Assembly (NCBI GenBank): GCA_021788565.1
Contig: JAJYKO010000031.1
Coordinates: forward strand, 5,937-16,084
Direction of reading: 5' to 3'
Length of the DNA stretch: 10,148 nucleotides
From: Chloroflexota bacterium
GTDB lineage: Bacteria; Chloroflexota; UBA6077
Part shown: one piece after another, positions 1 to 6,241 of the stretch
Numbering within the stretch: position 1 is the stretch's first letter
How the letters are laid out: every line of letters begins with the position of its first letter
The notes under the pieces: generated by a model
Database searches by the model: none
What the model was told of the DNA's origin: nothing
What the model saw: only the letters and a program-made list of their open reading frames with translations
Made by a program: the position numbers and the translations under genes

Positions 1-471
1 CGGGGTCAGCGGCACGAGGTCGTCACCTGACTTCGCTTCGTGGCGGCGAAAGTCCACCGCCAGGGAGCCCAGCCTTATCTGCTGGGGACCGTCCTCGGCC
101 TCCTTCTCGGCCACTCTGCGCAGCACGGCCCGCACACGGGCCACCACTTCTCTGGGGCTGGCAGGCTTCGTCACGTAGTCGTCCGCCCCGAGGTCGAAGC
201 CGTGGACCCTGTCGTTCTCCGTCGTCCTGGCGGTCAGCATGATGATGGGGACGTTGGACTCGGTCCGGAGGACGCGGCAGACGTCCAGGCCGTCCAGATC
301 CGGCATCATCAAATCCAGCACCACCAGGTCGGGGTGCATCTCCCGCACGGTCTCGAGGGTTCTCCTGCCGTCCCCGGCCGTGAGGACCTGGTAGCCGTCC
401 CTCTCCAGGTAGAGCTTCATCACGTCCAAGATCTTGCTATCGTCGTCGGCGACGAGCACCTTCTTGCCCAT
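1..471 (-). CDS. OmpR/PhoB-family response regulator, C-terminus cut by window edge
   Basis: This is the first 157 codons of a two-component response regulator. The receiver domain fills residues 1-120, with acidic pocket residues D9/D10, phospho-acceptor D53 in VVLDLMMP, switch T80 in MLTAR and K102. The sequence then enters the beta-platform of an OmpR-type winged helix and is cut at LTP, just where the usual LTPTEF motif begins. ATG at 471 is chosen because GGGAGG (484-479) lies 7 nt upstream and the receiver starts directly with KKVLVADDD. The residue two after K102 is Ala (KPAS), where Phe is usual in this family (KPFS); the other pocket residues are intact, so it is probably still phosphorylated. 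It lies downstream of the exporter permease on the same strand but has its own PHO-box-like promoter, suggesting autoregulation. A histidine kinase probably follows outside the window. Confidence 0.93.
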   Translation of the reverse strand, partial: MGKKVLVADDDSKILDVMKLYLERDGYQVLTAGDGRRTLETVREMHPDLVVLDLMMPDLDGLDVCRVLRTESNVPIIMLTARTTENDRVHGFDLGADDYVTKPASPREVVARVRAVLRRVAEKEAEDGPQQIRLGSLAVDFRRHEAKSGDDLVPLTP

Positions 472-505
472 GGCTGAGCCTCCCGGTTTCATTCCCGCGG
501 ATCGT

Positions 506-538
506 AGAATAGCACTCGGTTCTAAAGATTTTGTGAAG
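506..538 (-). promoter_or_regulatory. PHO-box-like direct repeat plus -10 for the left response regulator
   Basis: On the minus strand, CTTCAC (538-533) and CTTTAG (527-522) lie in direct orientation exactly 11 bp apart. They are followed after 10 bp by TATTCT (511-506), a 4/6 match to a sigma-70 -10. No TTGACA-like -35 fits, as expected for a promoter activated by an OmpR-family protein bound over the -35 region. The predicted start near 499 gives a leader of about 28 nt carrying the GGGAGG ribosome site. The 80-bp gap between the permease stop (552) and the regulator start holds no convincing terminator. Confidence 0.55.
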
Positions 539-551
539 ATTTGTCGCAGTC

Positions 552-1802
552 TTACTCATATCGCAGCGCCTCGATGGGGTTCAGTCGGGAGGCTCGGGTA
601 GCCGGGTAGATGCCGAAGAAGATCCCGATGGCGGCGGAGACGCCGAAGGCCAGTATCACCGACTCTGGCACCACCACCGTCTTCAGCACCTGGCCGGCCA
701 CCGTGACACCCGAGAGAAGCTGCGAGAAGCCCACCCCAAAGACTATGCCGATGATCCCCCCGACCACGCTGACCAGCACGGCCTCCACCATGAACTGGGA
801 GAGGATGTCCTGCCGCCTCGCCCCGATGGCCTTCCTGATCCCGATCTCCCGGGTCCGCTCCGTCACCGAGATGAGCATGATGTTCATGATCCCGATGCCG
901 CCCACCACCAGTGATATGCCGGCCACGGCCCCCAGGAGGAGGGTCAGTACCCCCGTGATCTGGGTGGCAGTGGCCAGCATGTCGTCCTGGCTCTTGATCA
1001 GGAAGTCGTCCTGGATCACCCGGTGGCGCTGGCGCAGCAGGTCCCCGATCTGCTGGACCGCGTCCGTCATGACACCCTCCGAGGCCACCTGGACGTTGAT
1101 GCTCCGTACACTGTGGCTGCCCCCCGCCGTCCGTTGGGTGAAAAGCCTCTCCTGGAGGGTTGTGATCGGCATGAAGACCACGTCGTCCTGGCTGCCCGAG
1201 GCCTGAGAGCCCTTCGACTCCATGACTCCGATGACCTTGAAGGTGAAGCCCGCGCCGTTCATGACGCTGGTGATGCGGACGTTCTGGCCCACCGGACTGA
1301 CGTCCCCGAAGAGGTTCTGGGCAGTCTGGCTGCCCAGAACCGCCACCGTCGCCCGCGAGTCCACCTGCTGCTGGGTAAAGAACTCCCCCTGCGCGACGTG
1401 GAAGTTGCGGACCCGCTCGTAGTCGGGGGTGGTGCCGGTGATGCGGGTTCGGGAGTTCATGGGTCCCGCCACCACCTGGCCCATCCCATAGCCTTCGGGG
1501 GCCACCCCCGAGACCGCGGGCAGGCTCGCCAGCGCCATGGCGTCCTCGTAAGTGAGGGTGACGGCGGTGCCTGCCCCGCTGGACACCCCACCCGTCTGGG
1601 TCGTGCCGGGGCTGACGAAGAGCAGGTTGGTGCCCATACCCTGGATCTGGGCGACGATGCTCGCCTCGGCACCCTTGCCCACGCTCATCAGGGCGATCAC
1701 CGCGGCCACCCCGATGATCAGACCCAGCATGGTGAGTCCTGTGCGCATCTTGTTGGCGGAGAGCCCCCGCAGAGCGATCCTCAGGCTGTCGGTCAGCTTC
1801 AT
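552..1802 (-). CDS. MacB/FtsX-type ABC transporter permease
   Basis: This 416-residue integral membrane protein is the permease of the split ABC exporter. It has the MacB layout: a cytoplasmic N-terminal helix leading into TM1 (about 21-41), a large extracytoplasmic MacB_PCD domain (about 45-280), then the FtsX domain with TM2 (about 282-312), TM3 (about 339-366) and TM4 (about 381-402). The RKAIGARR segment (about 323-330) after TM2 is the conserved loop that contacts the ATPase, and the ending ASRLNPIEALRYE is typical of the family. Start ATG 1802 overlaps the ATPase stop as ATGA, and GGAGG (1814-1810) lies 7 nt upstream, so the longer reading frame was rejected. In E. coli MacB the ATPase is fused to the permease; here they are separate, as in Bacillus YknY/YknZ. 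The substrate is unknown; antibiotics, peptides or lipids are all possible. Confidence 0.93.
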   Translation of the reverse strand: MKLTDSLRIALRGLSANKMRTGLTMLGLIIGVAAVIALMSVGKGAEASIVAQIQGMGTNLLFVSPGTTQTGGVSSGAGTAVTLTYEDAMALASLPAVSGVAPEGYGMGQVVAGPMNSRTRITGTTPDYERVRNFHVAQGEFFTQQQVDSRATVAVLGSQTAQNLFGDVSPVGQNVRITSVMNGAGFTFKVIGVMESKGSQASGSQDDVVFMPITTLQERLFTQRTAGGSHSVRSINVQVASEGVMTDAVQQIGDLLRQRHRVIQDDFLIKSQDDMLATATQITGVLTLLLGAVAGISLVVGGIGIMNIMLISVTERTREIGIRKAIGARRQDILSQFMVEAVLVSVVGGIIGIVFGVGFSQLLSGVTVAGQVLKTVVVPESVILAFGVSAAIGIFFGIYPATRASRLNPIEALRYE

Positions 1803-2659
1803 CGTCGTGCCTCCATGGTCGGCAGCGGGAACCGAATGGCCACCCGAGGCCACCGAGAGCGAGCCTTGCGCGCTGCATCAGGAAGCGGCTTCAACTCTTC
1901 GGGCACCACCTTGCCGTTGCTGTGGGTCCCGTCTCTCCCCGCGTCCCCGTGCCTCCCCGTCTCCGCGTCTGTCGCCACTAGGCGCTCGTCGCCGGTGACG
2001 CGGCCGTCCTTCAGCCGAATGACCCGATTGGTGTGGGCTGCCACGTCGGGCTCGTGGGTCACCAGCAGCACGGTGATCCCCTTCTCCGTGTTAAGCCGCT
2101 TGAAGAGCCCCATGATCTCCTCGCTGGTGGCGGTGTCCAGGGCGCCTGTCGGCTCGTCGGCCAGGATCAACACGGGGTCGTTCACCAGTGCCCGGGCTAT
2201 GGCCACCCGCTGCTGCTGCCCGCCCGAGAGCTCCGTCGGCGTGTGGTGAACCCGGTCGGAAAGCCCCACGGACTCCAGGGCTTCCAGGGCACGGCGCCGC
2301 CGGTTGCCCGCTCCCATGTAGATCAGCGGCACCTCCACCTGCTCCAGGGCGCTGGTGCGGGCGAGCAGGTTGAAGCCCTGGAAGACGAAGCCGATCTTCC
2401 GGCTGCGGATCCAGGCAAGCTGGTCGTCCGAAAGGCGGCTGGTCTCGGTCCCGTCCAGCAGGTAAGTTCCGCTCGTGGGCTGGTCCAAGCAGCCGAGGAC
2501 GTTCATCAGGGTGGACTTGCCGGAGCCGGACGGCCCCATGACGGAGGCGAACTCCCCTAGCTGGACCTCCAGGGATACCCCTTGAAGGGCGTTCACCCGC
2601 ACGTCTCCCATGGCGTACACCTTAGTCAGATCGCAGATGCTGATTATCGCGTCGCTCAT
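1799..2659 (-). CDS. ABC transporter ATP-binding protein (MacB/LolD-like)
   Basis: This 286-residue cytoplasmic ATPase powers the neighbouring permease. All motifs are intact: Walker A GPSGSGKST (42-50), Q-loop Q94 in VFQGFNLL, signature LSGGQQQR (144-151), Walker B with catalytic E169 in LILADEP, D-loop GALD (172-175) and switch H202. ATG 2659 is chosen because GGGAG (2670-2666) lies 6 nt upstream and MSDAIISI begins the fold directly; an in-frame GTG one codon earlier is possible. The adaptor stop is only 10 nt away and overlaps the ribosome site, so the genes are co-translated. After the usual end near residue 225 there is a tail of about 55 residues rich in Arg, Gly and Pro that family members normally lack. 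Part of it is encoded by a G-rich minisatellite (1928-1975). The ATPase core is certain; whether the tail has a role is unknown. Confidence 0.95.
   Translation of the reverse strand: MSDAIISICDLTKVYAMGDVRVNALQGVSLEVQLGEFASVMGPSGSGKSTLMNVLGCLDQPTSGTYLLDGTETSRLSDDQLAWIRSRKIGFVFQGFNLLARTSALEQVEVPLIYMGAGNRRRRALEALESVGLSDRVHHTPTELSGGQQQRVAIARALVNDPVLILADEPTGALDTATSEEIMGLFKRLNTEKGITVLLVTHEPDVAAHTNRVIRLKDGRVTGDERLVATDAETGRHGDAGRDGTHSNGKVVPEELKPLPDAARKARSRWPRVAIRFPLPTMEARR
1928..1975 (-). repeat. G-rich minisatellite with G-quadruplex motif inside the ATPase tail
   Basis: On the coding (minus) strand, short units of GGGGA spaced by GACGC- or GGCAC-like bases recur. Four G-tracts (1958-1955, 1948-1945, 1940-1937 and 1930-1928) are separated by loops of 6, 4 and 6 nt, which fits the classic quadruplex pattern. 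It encodes an Asp/Gly/Arg-rich stretch (DAETGRHGDAGRDG) in the extra C-terminal tail of the ATPase, about 130 bp before the permease start. This kind of GGGGA/GACGC low-complexity repeat usually lies between genes, so it looks like an insertion that extended the gene. Confidence 0.55.
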
Positions 2660-2669
2660 CACACTCTCC

Positions 2670-4901
2670 CTAGTGGGGTAGCCCGCTGCCAGTACCGCCG
2701 CTGCCCGGACCACTACCAGGATAGGTGGAACTGCTGCCTGGCAGGCCGGGGACGGTCGCGGCCGTGGTGCCGGTGGTCGGGATCACCACCTGGTCCCCCT
2801 CGGAGAGCCCATCGGTGATCTCCGTCGCCTGGTCGCCGCTCAGTCCCACCTTGACCACCTTGGTCTGGGGCACGCCGTTCACCAGCACGTCCACCACCCG
2901 GTCCTGCCCCTGCATCCTGATGGCCCGGTTCGGCACGGTGAGGACGTCGGTCTTCTGGGAGTAGACGATGGTGGCCGTGGCGGTCATCCCGGGCTTTAGT
3001 GTGGAGATGTCGAGGGGCGTACCACTGCCCGCGATGACGCCAGCGCGGGCAGCTCCACTGCCCGGGGTGACGCCGGCCGGGGGAGTCATGCCCGCGGGAG
3101 GGGTGCCGGTCCCCAGCCCGGAAGCCCCGGCCTGCTGCCGGATCAGGTCGCCAACGCTGACGGACACGAGGTAGGTGGAGACGCCCGACTGCACCGTCGC
3201 GGCGGGGGCGATAGCGATGACCTTGCCAGCGAACCTGGGCCCCTGGAGGGCCTCGAAGGTGAGCTGCGCATCCTGGCCCAGCTTCACACGGGCCACGTCC
3301 GTCTCGGCCATGCTGACGTCGCCCCGGACCTGCTTCGGGTCCACCAGGGTTACGATGGGCCCCGAGGCCATCTCGCCCTGGCTGGCCGTCACCGCGTTCA
3401 CGACGCCGTCGAAGGGGGCGACGATGGAGGCGTTGTCCAGGTTGATCTTAGCCAGGGACAGGCCAGCCGCGGCCTGGTCCACCGCGGCCTGGGCGGCCCG
3501 GAGGTCGGCGTCGGTGTAGGGGGCCTTCTTGATGGCGAGTTGCTGCTCCGCCTGGGTCAAGGCCGCCTGGGCAATCTGCAAATCCTCGGGCGTTGCCCCC
3601 GCCTTCAGCTCCTCCAGCTTCGCCTCGGCGCTGGCGAGGGCCGCGCTGGCGCTGTCCGTCGTCACCTGCGCCTGCACGAGGTCCGCCTGGGTCGGACCGG
3701 CCTTCACCTGGTCCAGCTTCGCCTGAGCTCCGGCGAGGGCCGCCTTCGCCGCGTCCACAGCGCCCTGCGCCTGCTGGACGTCCTGGGGCTGTACCCCCTG
3801 CTTCATGTAGTCCACCTTGGCGACGGCCGAGTTGTAGCCGGCCTGGGCCGAGTCCACCGCGGACACTGCCGCCTGGAGGTCCGAGGCGGTAGGGCTCTGG
3901 ATCTGTTGCAGCTTCGTCGCAGCCGCGTTATAGGCGTCTTCGGCAGCCTGGACCGCCTGGGCCACCTGGGAGTTGCTGGTGCCGTTGGCACTGGTCGTCT
4001 GGCCGTTCTTCCAGTTTTCCAGCCTGTCCTGGGCGGCGATCAGGCTCGCGCTTGCCTGGTCCACGGCCGCCGCCTGCGCCGCGACGTCGGCAGGTAACGC
4101 CCCCGCCTTCGTCTGATCCAGCCTGACCTGAGCCGCCTTCAGGTTGGTCCTTGCGGTATCCACGGCCGCGTTGGCAGCTGCCCAGTCCGCGGAAGTCGGC
4201 CCCAGCTTCACCAGCTCCAGCTTGGCCTGGGCCGCGCTCAGGTTGGCCTTGGCCTGGTCCGCGCCGCTCTGAGCGGCCGCCAGATCATCCGCCGTGGGTT
4301 CGGCCTTCAGGTCGGCCAGCTTGGCCTGGGCGGCGGTGAGGTTGTTCCGCGAGGTATCCACCGCCGCTTGTGCGGCCTGGAGGTCGGCGGCCGTGGCGCC
4401 CTCCTGGACCTGGGAGACCCTGGCTCGGGCCGAGGTGACCGCCGCTTCAGCGATTGCCAAGTCCTCGGCTCTCGAGCCGGCCTTCAGACCGTCCAACTTG
4501 GCCTGGGCGGACGCGAGCTGGGCCTCGGCCTGGGTCACCTGGGCCTTCAGGTCGCCGTCCTCCAGCTTCGCCAGCACCTGCCCCCTCTTCACCTGGTCGC
4601 CAACCGACACGAGGACCTGGCTCACGATCCCAACCCCATTCCCGACCGACTTGAAGGCAAGTCTGGAGGTGGCTGGCGAGGCGACCGACCCTGTAGCGGT
4701 GACGGCTGCAGCGACTGTGCCCTTCGTCACGGTCGCTATCTGTGGCTTGGTCGCCGGAACCGCCGTCTGATGTAGACGCGTGTAGCCTACGTATGCGACG
4801 AGGGCCAGCAGGGCGAGCGCCGCCACCACCAACCAGCCGTTGATTTCCCTCGCCTTCCCGGGAAGTGCCATGCCCTCCGCTGTCGATGCTTCAGCCTTCA
4901 C
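2670..4901 (-). CDS. MacA/HlyD-family periplasmic adaptor with expanded coiled-coil hairpin
   Basis: This 743-residue adaptor joins the ABC permease to the outside. It has a short cytoplasmic N-terminus and one membrane anchor (about 22-40), then the first half of a lipoyl-like domain (about 60-116, with VGDQVKRGQVLAKLE). A very long Ala/Gln/Leu-rich coiled coil (about 117-490) is followed by the second lipoyl half (IVAPFDGVV, about 493-525), a beta-barrel (about 526-650), a membrane-proximal domain (about 651-708) and a Gly/Ser-rich tail. MacA proteins are usually near 370-400 residues, so this one is almost twice as long; most of the gain is in the hairpin. A Gly/Pro/Thr insert (about 592-628, with PPAGMT-PPAGVT) interrupts the barrel. 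GTG 4901 is preferred over the ATG ten codons upstream because AAGGAGG lies 5 nt before it and it overlaps the previous stop as GTGA. It is closest in gene layout to Bacillus YknX. The substrate is unknown. Confidence 0.93.
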   Translation of the reverse strand: MKAEASTAEGMALPGKAREINGWLVVAALALLALVAYVGYTRLHQTAVPATKPQIATVTKGTVAAAVTATGSVASPATSRLAFKSVGNGVGIVSQVLVSVGDQVKRGQVLAKLEDGDLKAQVTQAEAQLASAQAKLDGLKAGSRAEDLAIAEAAVTSARARVSQVQEGATAADLQAAQAAVDTSRNNLTAAQAKLADLKAEPTADDLAAAQSGADQAKANLSAAQAKLELVKLGPTSADWAAANAAVDTARTNLKAAQVRLDQTKAGALPADVAAQAAAVDQASASLIAAQDRLENWKNGQTTSANGTSNSQVAQAVQAAEDAYNAAATKLQQIQSPTASDLQAAVSAVDSAQAGYNSAVAKVDYMKQGVQPQDVQQAQGAVDAAKAALAGAQAKLDQVKAGPTQADLVQAQVTTDSASAALASAEAKLEELKAGATPEDLQIAQAALTQAEQQLAIKKAPYTDADLRAAQAAVDQAAAGLSLAKINLDNASIVAPFDGVVNAVTASQGEMASGPIVTLVDPKQVRGDVSMAETDVARVKLGQDAQLTFEALQGPRFAGKVIAIAPAATVQSGVSTYLVSVSVGDLIRQQAGASGLGTGTPPAGMTPPAGVTPGSGAARAGVIAGSGTPLDISTLKPGMTATATIVYSQKTDVLTVPNRAIRMQGQDRVVDVLVNGVPQTKVVKVGLSGDQATEITDGLSEGDQVVIPTTGTTAATVPGLPGSSSTYPGSGPGSGGTGSGLPH
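3519..4475 (-). repeat. Ten tandem 99-bp-type units encoding the adaptor hairpin
   Basis: Residues 143-461 of the adaptor divide into ten units, each beginning with (P/A)TxxDL-like residues and ending in KAG or a variant. Units start at residues 143, 169, 202, 235, 268, 301, 337, 370, 403 and 436, so the lengths are 26, 33, 33, 33, 33, 36, 33, 33, 33 and 26. The DNA period is therefore 99 bp for seven of the ten units. The sixth unit opens with a polar stretch (QTTSANGTSN) that probably forms the hairpin tip. DNA identity between units is only moderate, so the expansion is old rather than recent slippage. Confidence 0.8.
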
Positions 4902-5395
4902 GATCTCCTCCTTCGAGTCACTGTGCCACATCGCGGCACGGAACCAGTTTGCCTCGCTGTGTCACTGTCCTGGCCCTGCTTCGATGGCAGGACTTTAGGG
5001 AGCCTCACGTACGTCATGCGCCTCAGGACGGCACGGATCCTCAGGGTAAGCTCCCGGGAACTGATGGGGCGGGCCAGGCAGTCGTCCGCCCCGAGGTTTA
5101 GGATAGCCGTTGCTAGGTCAGAGTCGGACCACGGCAGGATGGCGATCAGGGCCGCACGGGAGGCCGAACGTACTTCCCAGCACTGCTCGAGCCAGGTCGC
5201 CGCGGGCGGCTGAAGGTCCACCACGATGAGGACAGGGTGCCACCCATGTAGATCCTCGCTTGGGGCGCAGTATCCGTCCATCCGGCGCAGGCTCAGCCCG
5301 TCCGGGGCCAGTTGGGACTCAAGTGCTCCAGCCAACTCCCGCCCAGGCGATACGACCAGGATCTCGCCTTGTTCCCTTTCGATCTCAACCTCCAT
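4898..5395 (-). CDS. Stand-alone degenerate receiver-domain protein (pseudo-receiver)
   Basis: This 165-residue soluble protein folds like a response-regulator receiver (about 10-126) but has no output domain. The order of elements is recognisable: beta-1 ILVVSPG, beta-3 PVLIVVDLQPP, then ALIAILPW, LGADDCLARPIS and a final helix ELTLRIRAVLRRM. D60, where the phospho-acceptor sits, is kept. The acidic pair after beta-1 is replaced by S16-P17, the switch Thr/Ser site reads LPW, and the invariant Lys is R109. Ordinary Mg-dependent phosphorylation is therefore unlikely. The last 35 residues are basic and look disordered, and the final RRRRS codons contain the adaptor's ribosome site. ATG 5395 is chosen because GGGAGG lies 6 nt upstream; the longer reading frame runs through the 5498-5529 hairpin. 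The stop overlaps the adaptor start (GTGA). It may act as a protein-interaction module for the exporter or a sensor; this is inference. Confidence 0.82.
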   Translation of the reverse strand: MEVEIEREQGEILVVSPGRELAGALESQLAPDGLSLRRMDGYCAPSEDLHGWHPVLIVVDLQPPAATWLEQCWEVRSASRAALIAILPWSDSDLATAILNLGADDCLARPISSRELTLRIRAVLRRMTYVRLPKVLPSKQGQDSDTARQTGSVPRCGTVTRRRRS

Positions 5396-5497
5396 CTGCC
5401 GCCTCCCGACCGCCGTGGATCCGAAAGAGATGGCCTGGAACGGGACAAAAGCGTCTGATGCGAGTGGGATAGTCTCTCCCGTCAAGGCCCGCTGGGA

Positions 5498-5529
5498 GCA
5501 AGGGAAGCGGCGAACGCCGCCTCCCTTGC
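5498..5529 (-). terminator. Long perfect-arm hairpin downstream of the secreted-protein gene
   Basis: The arms GCAAGGGA (5498-5505) and TCCCTTGC (5522-5529), and inside them GCGGCG (5507-5512) and CGCCGC (5515-5520), pair perfectly. One A/C mismatch separates them and the loop is minimal. The hairpin lies 32 nt beyond the stop of the secreted-protein gene and 103 nt before the pseudo-receiver start. No T-run follows on either strand, so it is not a canonical intrinsic terminator. It may act as a partial terminator, or as an RNA-processing or 3'-stabilising element that separates the small gene from the exporter operon. The 5396-5497 stretch has TTGACG (5485-5480) as a possible -35, but no good -10 was found. 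Confidence 0.5.
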
Positions 5530-5560
5530 GATGGTTTGCCCATGCCCCAACCATCCAGTG

Positions 5561-5977
5561 CTAGTGGGTGGTGGGCGTCGGGGTAGCAGCCCACGGGGGA
5601 GTCCCCCACGGCCTGTCAAACCCGCCGCCGAACCTGGGGCCACCTCCGAAGCCCCCTGGACCGAAGCCCATCGGACCGCCGTTGGCCTGCATGTATGCCG
5701 CGCGGTCCTTCATGAACTTCGCCTGGTCCGCCGTGATCCGACCGTCCTTCACCATCTGGTCGATGGTCTCGTTCCGGGCCTGCGTTGTGGCGTCGGTGAG
5801 CTTCTTCTGGTCGATACCCAAGATACTGGCCACCTTACTCGTGAACACGTTGTAGTAGTTGGTCGTGCCCGAGGAGCCGCTCGGCGGGTCGGCCGCGAAG
5901 GCGGCGCCTGCCGCGACGACCCCCAGGAGAAGCACGGCGCCAAGAGCCGCTGCCATGACCTTAAAGCCTCTATTCAT
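5561..5977 (-). CDS. Small secreted DUF2680-like protein
   Basis: This 138-residue exported protein has a clear signal peptide (basic MNRGFK, hydrophobic core 8-24, likely cleavage after AFA at residue 28). The mature part has a helical domain (about 41-96). Its YNVFTSKVASILGIDQKKL and (K/D)GRITADQAKFM segments resemble DUF2680-type proteins, where the second segment is a short helical repeat of the form DG-(K/R)-(I/L)-T-xx-QA. The C-terminus is rich in Gly, Phe and Pro, then Thr/Pro. Start ATG 5977 has GGAGG nine bases upstream. It has its own PHO-box-like promoter, divergent from the membrane winged-helix gene, and lies upstream of the exporter operon. No enzymatic residues are visible and the biochemical function is unknown. 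A cell-envelope or stress-responsive role, comparable in position to CpxP/Spy in Gram-negatives, is inference only; no homology to those is claimed. Confidence 0.85.
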   Translation of the reverse strand: MNRGFKVMAAALGAVLLLGVVAAGAAFAADPPSGSSGTTNYYNVFTSKVASILGIDQKKLTDATTQARNETIDQMVKDGRITADQAKFMKDRAAYMQANGGPMGFGPGGFGGGPRFGGGFDRPWGTPPWAATPTPTTH

Positions 5978-6032
5978 CTATTCTCACCTCCCTTCGTCTC
6001 CGGCTGGGGTCCGGTGAAGACCCCGCGGTGAC

Positions 6033-6075
6033 ACGATAGCGTCTGACGTGTGAAAGAATGATGAATACGTTGTGA
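6033..6075 (-). promoter_or_regulatory. PHO-box-like triple repeat and -10 for the secreted-protein gene
   Basis: Reading the minus strand, TCAC (6075-6072), TCAT (6064-6061) and TCAC (6053-6050) recur exactly every 11 bp. The last hexamer, TTTCAC (6055-6050), is followed by 11 bp and then TATCGT (6038-6033), a 4/6 -10 match. The predicted start near 6026 gives a leader of about 49 nt ending in GGGAGGTGAG before the start codon. No independent -35 is evident. The site lies back to back with the array at 6108-6163. Confidence 0.55.
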
Positions 6076-6107
6076 GGATTCTCGGTGGGTTCGAGCCTGT
6101 CGCCGAC

Positions 6108-6163
6108 CTTCATCGATCTCTCACGTCAACTTCACAATCTCTTCACTGCCTCTCTGCTAGACT
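6108..6163 (+). promoter_or_regulatory. PHO-box-like quadruple repeat and -10 for the membrane winged-helix gene
   Basis: Four direct hexamers sit at an exact 11-bp period: CTTCAT (6108-6113), TCTCAC (6119-6124), CTTCAC (6130-6135) and CTTCAC (6141-6146). An 11-bp spacer then leads to TAGACT (6158-6163), a 4/6 -10 match. This is the longest and cleanest array in the window. The predicted transcript starts near 6170. The arrays here and at 6033-6075 face away from each other across about 32 bp, so one regulator could control both genes. Confidence 0.62.
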
Positions 6164-6196
6164 GCCTGAAGTGGTCAAAATCGACGACGTGGCTCA

Positions 6197-6229
6197 CAAA
6201 TCCCCACAGGATTTGGGGCCCGTTGGGCC
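6197..6229 (+). promoter_or_regulatory. Two adjacent hairpins directly before the ribosome site of the winged-helix gene
   Basis: CAAATCC (6197-6203) pairs perfectly with GGATTTG (6209-6215) around a 5-nt loop. GGCCC (6217-6221) pairs with GGGCC (6225-6229) around GTT. The AGGAGG ribosome site (6230-6235) follows immediately. The stems lie within the predicted leader (about 6170-6241) and leave the ribosome site free. They could stabilise the mRNA or pause transcription; a terminator is unlikely because no T-run follows. Confidence 0.4.
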
Positions 6230-6241
6230 AGGAGGAGAGTG

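Noticed and set aside
1023..2249. 408-codon plus-strand open frame across the ATPase and permease genes
   Set aside because: Antisense shadow of two clearly real minus-strand genes in GC-rich DNA; no recognisable motifs and no ribosome site.
5396..5554. 53-residue N-terminal extension of the pseudo-receiver
   Set aside because: It would be translated through the strong hairpin, has no domain-like character, and ATG 5395 has a good GGGAGG ribosome site directly before the receiver fold.
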